From: Verrucomicrobiota bacterium
GTDB lineage: Bacteria; Verrucomicrobiota; Verrucomicrobiia; Limisphaerales; J093
Assembly: GCA_027493615.1 (NCBI GenBank)
Contig: JAOSKK010000005.1
Span: forward strand, 186,001 to 250,000
Direction of reading: 5' to 3'
Length of the DNA stretch: 64,000 nt
In this document: one piece after another, positions 26,592 to 37,537 of the stretch
Position numbering within the stretch: position 1 is the first letter of the stretch
Layout of the letters: each line of letters starts with the position of its first letter
Translations under genes and position numbers: made by a program
Notes under the pieces: model-generated
The model's database searches: none
Told to the model about the DNA's origin: nothing
Seen by the model: only the letters and a program-made list of their open reading frames with translations

Positions 26592-28956
26592 TTAATCCTT
26601 GAGGGCTGACCCCGCCGGTCCGGGTGGGATCGCGTGGGTCAGAAACCGCGTCAACGTCTCGTACACATGCCGCGTCGTGTTCTCGCCCTCGTGGATCCCG
26701 TGGCTGCGATTCGGATACACCATCAGGCTGAACGGCTTGTTGTGCCGCACCAGCTCGTTGATCAAGGCCTCGACCCCCTGGTAATGAACATTGTCATCGC
26801 CCGTCCCGTGCATCAGGAGCAACTGGCCGCGCAACTGATGGGCGAAGTTCAACGGGGACCCTTCCCGGTAGCCATCCGGATTGTCGGTCGGCAACCCCAT
26901 GTACCGTTCCTGGTAAATGGTGTCGTAATGGCGCTGGTTGGGCACCGGCGCGACCGCCATCGCCGCCTGGTAGACGTCCGGGTAGCGGAAAATCGCGTTG
27001 AGGCTCATCGAGCCGCCGCCGCTCCAGCCCCATATCGCCACGCGGTTCGTGTCTACAAAGGACCAGCGCTCCGCCACCGCCCGCACCGCCGCCGCCTGGT
27101 CCGCCGACGCCAGCAGGCCTACCTGCCGATAGATGCTCTTCCGCCAGGCCCGCCCCCGTGGCGCGAAGGTCCCGCGATTGTCCACACTCATCACGAGGTA
27201 GCCTTCCTCGACCAGCATTCGGTGCCATAGCCCGCCTTTGCCCCGCCACCGGTCCACCACCGTGGCCCCCGCTGGCTCGCCATACACGTGAAAGAGCACC
27301 GGGTACTTCCGCCCTTCCTCCAGCACGGGCGGTCGCAGACACCAGCCGTCCAGTTCCACGCCTCCGCCCACCGGCACCCGGAAGAACTCATGCGCCACGG
27401 GCGCCAGCGTGCCCAGCTTCTCACGCAGCTTCTGGTTGTCCTGCAACACCTTGACGACGCTGTGCTCCGGCAACCGGATGAGGGCGGTCACGGGCGGCGT
27501 GGTCGCCGTGGAATAGGTGTGGAAGGCCCAACGTGCATCGGGCGACAGGTCGTAGCTGTGGGTGCCGGGCTGATCGGACGGCGTGAGCCGCTCCGCAACC
27601 CCGCCCTCGAGCCGTGTCCGATAGAGATATTGCTGCGTCGGGTTGTCCGGGGAAGCCAGGTAGTACAGCCAGCCTTGGGCCTCGTCCACCGCCTCGATCT
27701 GGATGACATCAAACTCACCCTGCGTGATCGGTGAGATCGTTCGGCCGGACCGCGCGACCCGATACGCCTGTCGCCAGCCATCCCGCTCGGACAACCAAAC
27801 AAACGCCCGGCCGCCCTTCACCCAGCGGAACTCGTTCTCGTTCTCGACCCAGGCGCGATCGGTCTCGGTAAGAACCGTCCGGACCTGTCCCGAGTCCGGG
27901 TGGGCGATCATGACGCGGTTCGTATTCTGCAGCCGGTTGAACTGCTGCAGCGCCACCCGGTTGCCCACCCAGTCCAACCGGGCCAGGTAATGGTTGCGCG
28001 GATCGCCCGGCACCGGGAGCCAGCGGGTCTCGCCCCCGTCGGCACTCACCACGCCGACGCGCGCCGCCGCGTTTTGCTCGCCGGCCTTGGGATAGGCGAA
28101 CGCGATCACCCGCGGGTACAGGCCGTCGGTGTTGTTGATGATCTGAAACTCGCGCACCCCCGTGGTGTCGAGTTGCCAGTAAGCGATGCGCCGGCTATCC
28201 GGGCTCCAACGAAAGCCCTGTCGCAGGTACAGCTCCTCCTCGTAGACCCAGTCGAAGGTGCCATTGATGAGCGTGGGCGACCCGTTGGTCGTCAGTGCCG
28301 TGATGCGCCAGTCCCGGAGATCCTGAACATACAGGTTGGCGTCGCGCACATAGCACACCCGCTCTCCATCCGGCGAGAACTGGGCGAACATCAACGTCGA
28401 GGGTGGCGCATCGCCCCGAGCGGGCGGAGCTCGCGACTCGAGAGGTCCAGCACCCAGTAGTCGCCGCGGAATTCGCCCGCCAGACGCGCCGGCTATTCGT
28501 GAAGATCAGCAGTCGGGCCCCGTTCTCGGAAAGCTGGAAGTCCTCGACGGACAGCGGCCCGCCACCGCCCGGCGGCACGAACCAGTGCGACGGCGCCAGC
28601 ACTTGCCGCCGGCCGGTCGCAGGTTCGTGGCGGACCAGGTCGCGCCCGCCCGACTTCTCCGCGGCATCCTCAAGCGTGACGTAGACCGCCCCATGCTTCT
28701 GCCACTTCAAGGCCCCGACGCCTTCCCCGTCGAACTCGCCACTGCTGAAGAGGCGCTCGAGGGTGAGCCGGGCGGTCTCGTGGGTGGAGCCGGCGTCAGT
28801 CGCGTCCTGGGCAAGAAGCCGCGGGCTCAGCAGGGCGCCCAGGCCCGCCAGGCCAAGACCGCCCATCACAAAGCCCCGCCGCACCAACGACGGCAACCCT
28901 CGCCTCACGGGGCGCTTCACAGTGGCGTTCATCGCGCCGAACACATTGCGTTTCAT
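26592..28956 (-). CDS. Dipeptidyl peptidase IV-family serine peptidase (S9B), exported, frame break near the N-terminus
   Basis: Signal region RRGFVMGGLGLAGLGALLSP follows basic residues and resembles a twin-arginine leader. A beta-propeller domain comes next (FSPDGERVCYVRDANLYVQD, LRQGFRWSPDSRRIAYWQLD). The alpha/beta hydrolase domain carries the nucleophile in WGWSGGGSMSLNA, the Asp in MHGTGDDNVHYQG and the His in YPNRSHGI, a complete Ser-Asp-His triad. Members cleave X-Pro or X-Ala dipeptides from peptide N-termini. The frame changes between about 28410 and 28500, where VWRGEFRGDYWVLDLSSREL can be rebuilt. The start at 28956 (MKRNVFGAMNATVKRP) is the longest sensible one; ATG 28935 is an alternative. 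Length about 785 residues. Confidence 0.88.
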
Positions 28957-29021
28957 TCCGGTGGTGCGAGACGTTTGCCGACCCAGGGCCGGCTGTCGAC
29001 ACCAACCTCTCCCCATGAGTT

Positions 29022-29228
29022 TGTGGTGCGGGCTTCCCACCTGCACCCTCTGCAGTTCCTGGCTCCTGGCCAGATCCAGGAGGACCACGTCACTTCGCCC
29101 ATCCCCGATGTTCGTAATCGGTGGAGGGACGCCCCGTCTCGGATTCTCCGCCGATTGCGAACATCGGGGATGGGGCTGAGGGAGTCGATCGGTGAACCCG
29201 GGGAGTGCAGGCGGGACGCCCGCACCCC
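29022..29228. repeat. Composite repeat, modules C-E-B-L-C
   Basis: C at 29022-29048 (GTGCGGGCTTCCCACCTGCA), E at about 29060-29100 (CAGATCCAGGAGGACCACGT), palindrome B at 29101-29175, L, then C again at 29203-29228 (GTGCAGGCGGGACGCCCGCA). Together with copy 1675-1885 (E-B-L-C-E) this shows the modules in cyclic order with different end points. No gene is seen between the peptidase and the helicase. Confidence 0.85.
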
Positions 29229-29287
29229 AGGGTCACGGAGAGGTTTGGACACCTGCCCCTCCGATGCCTTATCGTCCCTGCCAGCGC

Positions 29288-32200
29288 ATGGCGACGGACG
29301 CAAGCCAACCCGAGGAGGGGCCGGGAAGGGACCTCGAGGCGCTGCTCGCGCAAACCCTGCTCCTCGACCTGGAGGTCTCGCACGAGGGCCGCATCCGCAA
29401 GCTCGGCGCGGTGCTCGGTCCGACGACCCTGGCCCGTGCCGGCAGCGGCCTCAAGCCCGGTGCCGGGGACGAACTGGCCACGCTGGCCCGCTCGGCCTGG
29501 TGCGTGTTGGGCCACAACCTCGTGCGCCATGACCTGCCCGCCCTGCACGACACCTGCCCGCAGCATCCCCTGCTCCGCCTCCCCGTCATTGACACCCTGG
29601 TCCTCTCTCCCCTCACCTTCCCCGAGAACCCGTATCACCGGCTGGTGAAGGACTACAAGCTGGTGCGGGAAAGCGTCAACGATCCGGTGGCCGACGCGCG
29701 TCAGGCCGCAGCCCTGTTTGGTGACGAGTTCCGTGCGCTGGCCGGACTTCGCCGCACCGAACCTCGGCTCTTCGAACTGCTGCACTTCCTGCTCGCCACG
29801 CCCGATGCCGCCCCCGATCCCCCGCCGACGGCATGGCCGTGCTTTTCCGCGCGCTGCGGGCCCGCCTGCCGTCGCGCGATCGCGCCCTCGAGCTCTGTCG
29901 CCAATGGGTGGCCCGATGGGCATGTCGCAACGCACCGGTCGAGCCGCACTGGCTGCTCACCTCGCCCCAGCGCCATGCGCTCGCCTACGCCCTCACCTGG
30001 CTGCGGGTAGCCGGCTCGAACTCGGTCCTCCCGCCCTGGGTGCGGCTGGAGCACCCCGGGACACTCACCCTGATCCGGCAATGGCGCGAGGTTCCCTGTG
30101 CGGCCGCTGACTGCGCCTATTGCCGGCGCGTGCACAGTGCAGCGTCACAGCTCCGCACCTTCTTCGGCTTCGACACCTTCCGCCCCGAGCCCCGCAATGC
30201 CCGCGGCGGCAGCCTGCAGCAGGACGTCATCGAGGCCGGTCTGCGCGATGCATCGCTGCTCGCGATTCTGCCGACGGGCGCCGGCAAATCCCTGTGCTTC
30301 CAACTGCCGGCCCTGACACGGAACCACCGGCGCGGGGTGCTGACGATCGTCCTCTCGCCGCTCCAAGCCCTCATGAAAGACCAGGTCGATGGGCTGGTCC
30401 GGCGCACGGGCATCACGTCGGCTGCGGCCCTGTCCGGCCTGCTGACGCCTCCCGAACGCGGCGACGTCCTGCGCCGCATTGTGCTGGGCGACGTCGCCCT
30501 CCTTTACGTCTCGCCGGAGCAATTGCGCAACCGTTCCTTCCGCGAGGCCGTGCGCCAGCGTGAGATCGGCTGCTGGGTGTTCGACGAAGCCCACTGCCTC
30601 TCGAAGTGGGGCCATGACTTTCGCCCGGACTACCTCTACGCCGGCCGGTTCATCAAGGAATTCGCCGAGTCTCAGGGTGGCCCGATCCCGCCCATCGCCT
30701 GCTTCACCGCCACGGCCAAGCAGGATGTGAAGGACGAAATCCTGAAGTTCTTCCGCGACGAAACCGGCCGCGAGTTGCGGCTCTTCGAAGGCGGGGTGGA
30801 GCGTGACAACCTTCGGTTCGAGGTCCAGTTGATCAACGATCACACCAAGCTCGAGCGCGTTCACGACCTCCTCGCCGACCGGCTTCCCCCGCGCGGCCCC
30901 GGCTCGGCCATCGTGTTCCGCGCCACCCGGGAGGCCACCATCGGCATGGCCGGCTTCCTCCAGGCCAAGGGCTGGGCTGCCGCGCACTTTCACGCCGGCC
31001 TGGAAGCCCCGGAGAAGAAGCGCATCCAGGACGCGTTCCTCGACGGCGAACTGCGCGTCATCTGCGCCACCAACGCCTTCGGCATGGGCATCGACAAGGA
31101 CGACATCCGCCTGGTCATCCACGCGGACACCCCGGGGTCGCTGGAGAATTACCTCCAGGAAGCCGGTCGCGCGGGCCGCGACGGCCAACTCGCCGAGTGC
31201 ATCCTGCTCTACGACGAGGAGGATTGTGAACAGCAGTTCCGACTGGGCGCATTGTCCGAACTCAGCCGCCGCGACATCGCCCAGATCCTCCGCGGCTTGC
31301 GCCGGGCCGACCGCACCCACCAGGGCGAGGTCGTGATCACCACCGGCGAGATCCTCCGGGACGAAGACCTCGAGACCACCATGACCCTGGCGGATCGGAA
31401 CGCGGACACCAAGGTCCGCACCGCCATCGCCTGGCTCGAGCGCGCCGGCTTCCTCCAGCGCGACGAAAACGTCACGCAGGTGTTCCAGGCCCGCCTGCTC
31501 GTGCGCACGCTCGCTGAAGCCCAGGCCCGCATGGCACCGCTGAACCTCCCGCGGTCGGAACAGGCGCTCTGGGAGGCGATCCTCCGCGAGTTGATGAACG
31601 CCCCGCCCGCCGAGAGCCTCACCGTCGATCGTCTGGCCCTCCTGCCCGAGTTCGCCCTTTATGCCGCCCAGGGACCCGGCACTGCCAGCCCCGAGTTCCT
31701 CAGCGCCAAGGTGCTCAAGACCCTGGGCAGCATGGCCCAGGTCGGACTCCTCAAGCGCGACCTGTTGCTCAATGCCTTCGTAAGGCACAAGGTCGCCGAC
31801 CCTTCCCGCCTCCGCCTCGAACGCGTGCTCCGCCTCGAACGTCTCCTGCTCGACCTGCTCGCCACCGAGGAGCCGGATCCCGAAGGCTGGATGCCCTTGA
31901 ACCTGCGGCTGCTGAACCAACGGCTCTGCGACGCACTGGGCAGCGCGGATCCGAACGCCGAAGAACCGCGCCGGCCGGCGTGTTCGGTCGAGGCCGTCCG
32001 CACCCTGCTCCAGAGCCTGAGCCAGGACGGCCGCGGCTTCGCCGGCTCGCACGGCAGCATCGACCTGCGGTGCTTTGCCCGCGATTCGTACCGGGTCCGC
32101 GTCCGGCGAAGCTGGAGCGCCATCCAGGAACTGGCCGAGAAACGCCGTCGGGTCGCCGCCGTGGTGCTCGACACGCTGCTCGCGAAGGTCCCCGCCCACA

Positions 32201-34575
32201 CTCCGCCCCGCGCGGATCTGCTGGTCGAGTTCGCCTTCGAGGAACTCCAGGACGCCGTGAATCGCGACCTCGTGTCGCGGTCGGATCTCAAGGACCTCAA
32301 CGCCGCCTTGGAGCGCGCGCTCATGTACCTCCATGAACAGCAGGTCATCACCCTCCAACAGGGCCTGGCCGTGTTCCGCTCCGCCATGCGGATCCGGCTC
32401 GCCGCCGAAGCGAAGCAGGAGCGGTACACGAACACGCACTACCAGCCCCTCGCCCATCACTACCGGGAACGCGTGTTCCAGGTGCACGTCATGAGCGAGT
32501 ACGCCCGGCGCGGCCTGGCGGCCATCGGCGAGGCCGTCCGCCTCGTGCTCGCCTACTTCTCGCTGGGCAAAGAGGAGTTTCTCCGCCGCTATCTCCCGAC
32601 CCGCCCCGCGCTGCTCGAACACGCCACCACCGCGCAGTCCTTCCAGCGCATCGTCACGGACCTGAACAACCGCACCCAGATCCGCATCGTCACCGCCCCC
32701 CTCCACCGCAACCTGCTGGTCCTGGCGGGCCCTGGCTCGGGCAAGACCCGGACCGTGGTGCACCGCTGTGCCTACTTGCTGCGCGTGGAGCGCGTTCACC
32801 CCCGCCATGTGCTGGTGTGCTGTTTCAACCGCCGCGCCGCCCTCGAACTCCGGCGCCGGCTGAAGGACCTCGTGGGCGCCGACGCGCGGGGCGTCATGGT
32901 GCTCACATACCACGCGCTGGCCATGCGATTGCTCGGCTACTCGTTCGGCGCGCGGCGACCGGACGCGGGCGAGCTTCCCCTTCGACCGCTTCATCGCGGA
33001 CGCCGTGAAGCTGCTGCGCGGCGAGACGGTGCCGCCCGGGCTTGAGCCCGACGAGGTCCGCGACCGGTTACTGGCGGGCTTCCAGTACATCCTCGTGGAT
33101 GAGTACCAGGACATCGACGAGCCCCAGTACCAGTTGATCAGCGCCCTCGCCGGCCGCACACTCGACGACCCCGATCAGAAGCTCGCCATCCTCGCCGTGG
33201 GCGACGATGACCAGAACATCTACACCTTCCGCGGCGCAAACGTGGCCTTCATCCGCCGTTTCCAGCAGGACTACGCCGCCGACGTCCACTACCTCGTCGA
33301 GAACTACCGCTCGACCCGGTGTATCATCGAGGCCTCGAACCAGCTCATCGCGGCCAACACCGACCGCATGAAGACGGACCACCCGATCTGCATCGACCGG
33401 CACCGGTCCCGGCTGCCCGCGGGCGGCGCATGGACCGAACGCGATCCCGTCACGCGCGGTCGTGTGCGCGTCATCCAGGTCCCGGACAGCCTCGCCCAAG
33501 CCGCCGCCGTCATCGCCGCGCTCCGGCGGTTGCGCGAAGGAGGAATCGCCGACTGGTCCGCCATCGCCGTGCTGTCCCGCGGCCACGAGGATCTCCTCCG
33601 GGTGCGCGCGTTGGCCGAGCAGGCCGGCATCCCCGTCCGCTGGTGGGAATCACGCCACCAACTGCCCCCGCTGCATCGTCTCCGCGAGATCCATCGGTTC
33701 CTGGGCGAGCTCGCGCAGCAACGCCAAGGGTTGGTGCGCGCCACGGACCTGGTGGCACGGGCTGAGGCGAGGTACACCGATTGCCCGGCCAACCCGTGGG
33801 CGGCCTTTCTTCGCCGCACCCTCGAGGCCTGGGTCACTGAGTCGGACGACGCCGAACTGCCCGTGCAAGAGGCCCTCGAGTTCCTCTACGAAAGCTGCGC
33901 CGAGAGCCGTCGCGACCTGAGCTATGGCGAGGGTGTCACGCTCAGCACCGTCCACGCGGCCAAGGGCACCGAGCATGATCACGTGATCCTGATCGGCCGC
34001 TGGCCCCTGAAGGGGGACGTGCGAGCCCAGGAAGAGGAAAGGCGCGTTTTCTACGTGGGCATGACCCGCGCCCGCCACAGTCTCACCGTGCTGGAACCAG
34101 CGGACGTCGCACCTTCCTTGCCCGCGAGCCTCGATGGACCGTCGGTTTATCGCGAGAGGGCCAGCCCCCGCCACCCGACCTCGAACCGGCCGCCCTCAAC
34201 GGTTATGAAATGCTCCCGCTCGAGGACGTCCACCTGAGCTATGCCGGCAACTTCCCGCCCGAGGCGCCCATCCATCGCGCTTTGCGAAGCCTGCAACCCG
34301 GCGACCGGCTCACCCTTCGCACGGCCACCGACAACGGCCTCGCGCTCCATCACCCGGACGGCACCTGCGTGGCGCGTCTCTCGCGCAAGGGCAACGCGCG
34401 GTGGGCCGACCGGGCCGAATCCATTCGCGAGGCACGGGTCGTGGCCATGGTGCAGCGGTCTGCCGCCCAGGACGCCGACCCCGAGCGCCGCGACCGGTGT
34501 CGCGCGGAGGAGTGGGAAGTGCCGCTGGTGGAACTTGTCTATGAGATCGAGCCGTTGCAGGGCCCCGCGCGCTGA
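29288..34575 (+). CDS. Giant fusion helicase: DEDD exonuclease-like + RecQ + UvrD domains, three frame breaks
   Basis: About 1760 residues on repair. Residues 1-180 look like a DEDD 3'-5' exonuclease: LLLDLEVSHEGRIRKLGAVL (Asp-x-Glu), VLGHNLVRHDLPAL, and NDPVADARQAA near the third motif. A Cys/His cluster, CAAADCAYCRRVH, precedes the RecQ part. RecQ has Walker A LPTGAGKSLCFQLPAL (about 327), DEAH box VFDEAHCLSKWGHDFRPDY and motif VI LQEAGRAGRDGQ. A UvrD-type superfamily 1 helicase begins near 1145 with LAGPGSGKTRTVVHR, then DEYQDIDEPQYQLI, VGDDDQNIYTFRGAN, STVHAAKGTEHDHVILIG and FYVGMTRARHS. A small beta-rich domain closes it. Frames change near 29826 (CCCC-rich), 32965 and 34165 (CCCCC). Such architecture implies DNA repair, recombination or defence; which is not shown. 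Confidence 0.87.
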
Positions 34576-34650
34576 CCGAGCCGCGCGGGCCAAGCACTGC
34601 TGAACGGGCCCGACAGCCGCAACCCGAACGCCCCGAGCGGGCGCGACGGA

Positions 34651-34678
34651 CTGGTGGTGCAGGCTTCCACCCTGCGCC
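34651..34678. repeat. Module C repeat between the helicase and GIY-YIG genes
   Basis: GGTGGTGCAGGCTTCCACCCTGCGCC is a degenerate module C in the 127-bp gap. It makes read-through transcription from the helicase to the nuclease uncertain. Confidence 0.6.
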
Positions 34679-34702
34679 ATCCCGTGCTCCTATCCGCACG
34701 GC

Positions 34703-35469
34703 ATGGCTACGGGTCAGCAGTGGTTCTATCCTCCTGCCCGGCCGCTGGTCGAGCGGCTGGGGCCATCCTTCTTCCGCGCCATCCCGGCTCAGCCCGGCGT
34801 CTACACGATGCGCAATGCCCAGGGCGAAGCGGTCTACGTCGGCAAAGCCAGAAATCTGCGTCAGCGTCTGCGCAGTTATCGGGTGGCCAACCCGGAACGC
34901 CTGTCCCGACGCCATCTGCGGCTCCTGCGCGAAGCCGTCCGGATCGACTTCGACCTCTGCCCTACCGAAGCGGCCGCGTTGGCGCGTGAAGCCGAACTCT
35001 TGCGCCAGCTCAAACCTCGTTTCAACCGTGCCGGCGTCTGGCCCGGAAGACCGCGTTACGTCGCTTGGCGGTTCATTGGTCAGACGCTCGAACTGTCCCT
35101 GCACGACACCTTGCCCGCAGAGTGGGAAGGCGTCGCGACGCGGACCGGCCACGCGCCGCGCTTGTTGGGGTCGGTGCTGCGCCTGCTCTGGTTGGCGCAC
35201 CATCCCGCGGCGGGTTTCAGCCGGCTGCCCTGTGGCTGGGCCCACAACCGCTTCGACCTGCCGGTGACGCTGCCGTGCGGGGCCCAGCAACCGGATCTGC
35301 AGCAGGCGCTCGGAGAGCTCCTGCGGGGATCGACCGGACCCTCCGGCACGCGCTGGCGCGCGCTCCTCCCCAATAACCTCGCCGCTTTTGATCAGCCGCC
35401 TTGTCCGCCGACCTCGAGGAGCTCGAGTCCTTCACGGCCCGGGTCGCCGCCCGACTTCACTGTCCGTGA
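34703..35469 (+). CDS. GIY-YIG nuclease domain protein (UvrC N-terminal-like), frame break near the end
   Basis: About 255 residues. The GIY-YIG core is PGVYTMRNAQGEAVYVGKAR (GVY...YVG) followed by the catalytic Arg in NLRQRLRSYR and the metal-binding Glu in ALAREAELLRQLKPRFN, all in the UvrC/Cho arrangement. The UvrBC-binding and C-terminal nuclease halves of UvrC are absent; the remaining 150 residues match nothing I recognise. Near 35397 the frame changes. Repair gives AALSADLEELESFTARVAAR and a stop at 35467-35469, ahead of the repeat; without repair the protein would run 40 residues into the composite repeat. It follows the fusion helicase by 127 bp in the same direction, so a joint role in nucleic-acid processing is plausible. 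Confidence 0.8.
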
Positions 35470-35490
35470 ACCGCCTGACCCGTCACTCCC

Positions 35491-35665
35491 CAATCCCCGA
35501 GGTTCGTCATCGGTGGAGGGACGCCCCGTCTTGGATTCTCCGCCGATTACGAACATCGGGGATTGGGCTGAGAGAGGCGCTCCCTGAACCTGGGGTGCGG
35601 GCTGCCAGCCTGCACCCCCGCGGTTCATGGGCGCTGGGCAGGTCCGGCAGGAACAGGTGGCTTCC
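35491..35665. repeat. Composite repeat, modules B-L-C-E
   Basis: Palindrome B at 35491-35567 (CCCCGAGGTTCGTCATCGGT with arm CGCCGATTACGAACATCGGG), L (GGGCTGAGAGAGGCGCTCCC), C at 35590-35617 (GTGCGGGCTGCCAGCCTGCA), then E with CCGCGGTTCATGGGCGCTGG and CAGGTCCGGCAGGAACAGGT. This is the cleanest single unit in the window, about 175 bp. Confidence 0.87.
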
Positions 35666-35672
35666 CATGAAA

Positions 35673-37227
35673 TCAGGTTGCGCCTTCGGCCGGCTCCGGC
35701 GACGGCGCCAGCTCGGGCGATTGCAGCGCGCGCGTCCGCTTCTCGATGGGTTCGACCGTGGCAATCTCCTTCTCCGAACCCGTGCCCAGTTCCCGGAACC
35801 GGCGCGCCGAGACGAGCACACGGCCTTCGAACGAAGCCACCGCCCGGTTGTAAGCATCAACCGCGTTGTCCAGGTTGCCCCCGACGCGCAGGAAATGCTC
35901 GGCCAGGACCCGCAGGCGGTCGTGGAGCTCGCGGCCCAGGTCGCTGATGGCCTGGGCGTTCTCGGCCACCTGTTCCTGCCGCCAGCCATACGACACCGCC
36001 CGCAGCAGGGCAATCAGCGTCGTGGGCGTGGCGAGGAGGACCTTCTGGTCCACCCCCAGCTCGATGAGGCCCGGATCCTGTTCCAGCGCGGCGCTGAAGA
36101 AGATCTCGCCCGGCAGGAACAGCACCACGAACTCCGGGGCGGGGCGGAACTGCTCCCAGTAGCCCTTGGCACCCAGTTTGCGCACGTGCTCGGCCACCTG
36201 CCCGGCATGACGTTTCAACAGCCCCAGCCGGGTCGGTTCGTCGGGCGCAGACAAGGCGTCCAGGTAGGCCTGCAGCGGACACTTCGCATCCACGACCACG
36301 TTCTTTCCGCCCGGGAGCTTCACGACCAGATCCGGGCGCAGGCGGCCGTCCTCCGTGGTGACGGATTCCTGGGTGAGGAAGTCGCAATGGTCGAGCATGC
36401 CGGCCATTTCGACCACCCGCTGGAGCTGGATCTCGCCCCAACGCCCGCGGACCTGCGGCGCGCGCAGCGCCTTCACGAGGTTGGCGGTCTCGCTTTGGAG
36501 CTGGCTTTGGGTCAGCGCCAGGGACCGGACCTGCTCGGTGAGCCCCCGCGTAGGCGGCCGTCCGGTCCTTCTCGATCTGAGCCATCTTCCCGTCAACCTT
36601 CTCGAGCGATTCGCGGAGCGGCTTGACCAGCTCGGCAATGGCTTTCTCGCGCTGTGACAGGTCGGTCTGGGCACCCTGCTGGAAGCGCTCGAGGGAGGCC
36701 TGGGCGAGTTGGAGGAAGGACTGGTTGTTCTGCTGCAGCGCCTCGGCGGACAACGCCTTGAAGGCGTCCGAAAGCTTCTGCTGCGCGTCGTTCAGCACTT
36801 CGAGTTTCTCGGCCGCGCGTTTGCGCTCCTCGGCAAGGGTCGTCTGCAGTTCGGACTGCCGCTCGCGGAGCGCGGTCAGTTCACGACGCACGCCGGCGAG
36901 TTCGGCGTCCCGCTGCCCCAGCTCGGCCTCGAGGGCGGGCAGCCGGGCATTGCGCGCTTCGGCGGCAGCCCGGGCCTCGCTCTGGGTGCGGAGTTCCCCC
37001 TCGAGCCGGGTGTTTTCCGACGTGTGTTGCTCGACGGCACGGCGGAGTTCGGCCAGTTCGCGTTCCCGGCCGTCGAGACGTTCTTTGAGGATGCCGGTTT
37101 GAGCGTCGGCGGCCGTCTGGGCCATCTGGGCGGCCTGGCGGAAACGGCTCTTGAGCAGCCACCACGCCCCCACCGCCCCGATGACGATGCCCGCCAGGCC
37201 TGTCAACCAAGGCAGCAGCTCGTTCAT
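35673..37227 (-). CDS. rmuC: RmuC-family protein (putative DNA recombination protein), one frame break
   Basis: Starts [20 protein letters not shown], an N-terminal membrane helix. A long coiled coil follows (about residues 35-190, rich in Glu, Arg and Ala). The RmuC nuclease-like domain then shows [60 protein letters not shown] and [20 protein letters not shown]. RmuC limits inversions between short repeats in E. coli, and related proteins have a PD-(D/E)xK-like core; DAKC fits the catalytic Lys. The frame changes near 36549. Length about 518 residues. The upstream small gene is in the same frame without an intervening stop, so either a natural fusion or a missed indel joins them. Confidence 0.88.
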
Positions 37228-37488
37228 GGTCGCGACGCCGAGCTCAGTTGCCAGGCGCGTTTCGCCCCCGGCATCGTCCTGCCCGGCGTTGCTCGAAACC
37301 AGGCCGGTCATGGTGAGCAAGGGCAGGACGAAAAACCGCTCTTCATCATCGTAAACGGTGACGAACGTGCCTCTGGGGGAGAGCGAGATGTAGTCCCGAT
37401 GCGGAACATGGTACTCGCGCCCGTCGGCCATCCGGAGGGTGAAGGGCACCCCGCGGTGGATCGCCGACTCGATTTGCGTTCTGGTCAC
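37228..37488 (-). CDS. Second small protein of the 'DGR-x-PHRDYI' family, in frame with rmuC
   Basis: About 87 residues from MTRTQIESAIHRGVPFTLRM, with ADGREYHVPHRDYISLSPRG and a beta-rich end FVTVYDDEERFFVLPLLTMT. It is clearly related to the product of 1300-1542. No stop separates it from rmuC. An extra G in the GGGGG run near 37265 would end it with AGGRNAPGN, leaving rmuC to start at its own ATG at 37227. As written, the sequence could also encode one fused protein whose N-terminal domain precedes the membrane helix. Function unknown. Confidence 0.6.
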
Positions 37489-37537
37489 GGCCTACCGTTA
37501 AGCTCCGCCATCGGAGGGCGCAAGCGGATTGACGCGG

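Noticed and set aside
30145-33159. A minus-strand open frame of about 1000 codons opposite the fusion helicase
   Set aside because: Antisense shadow of the RecQ/UvrD coding sequence, with no recognisable domain.
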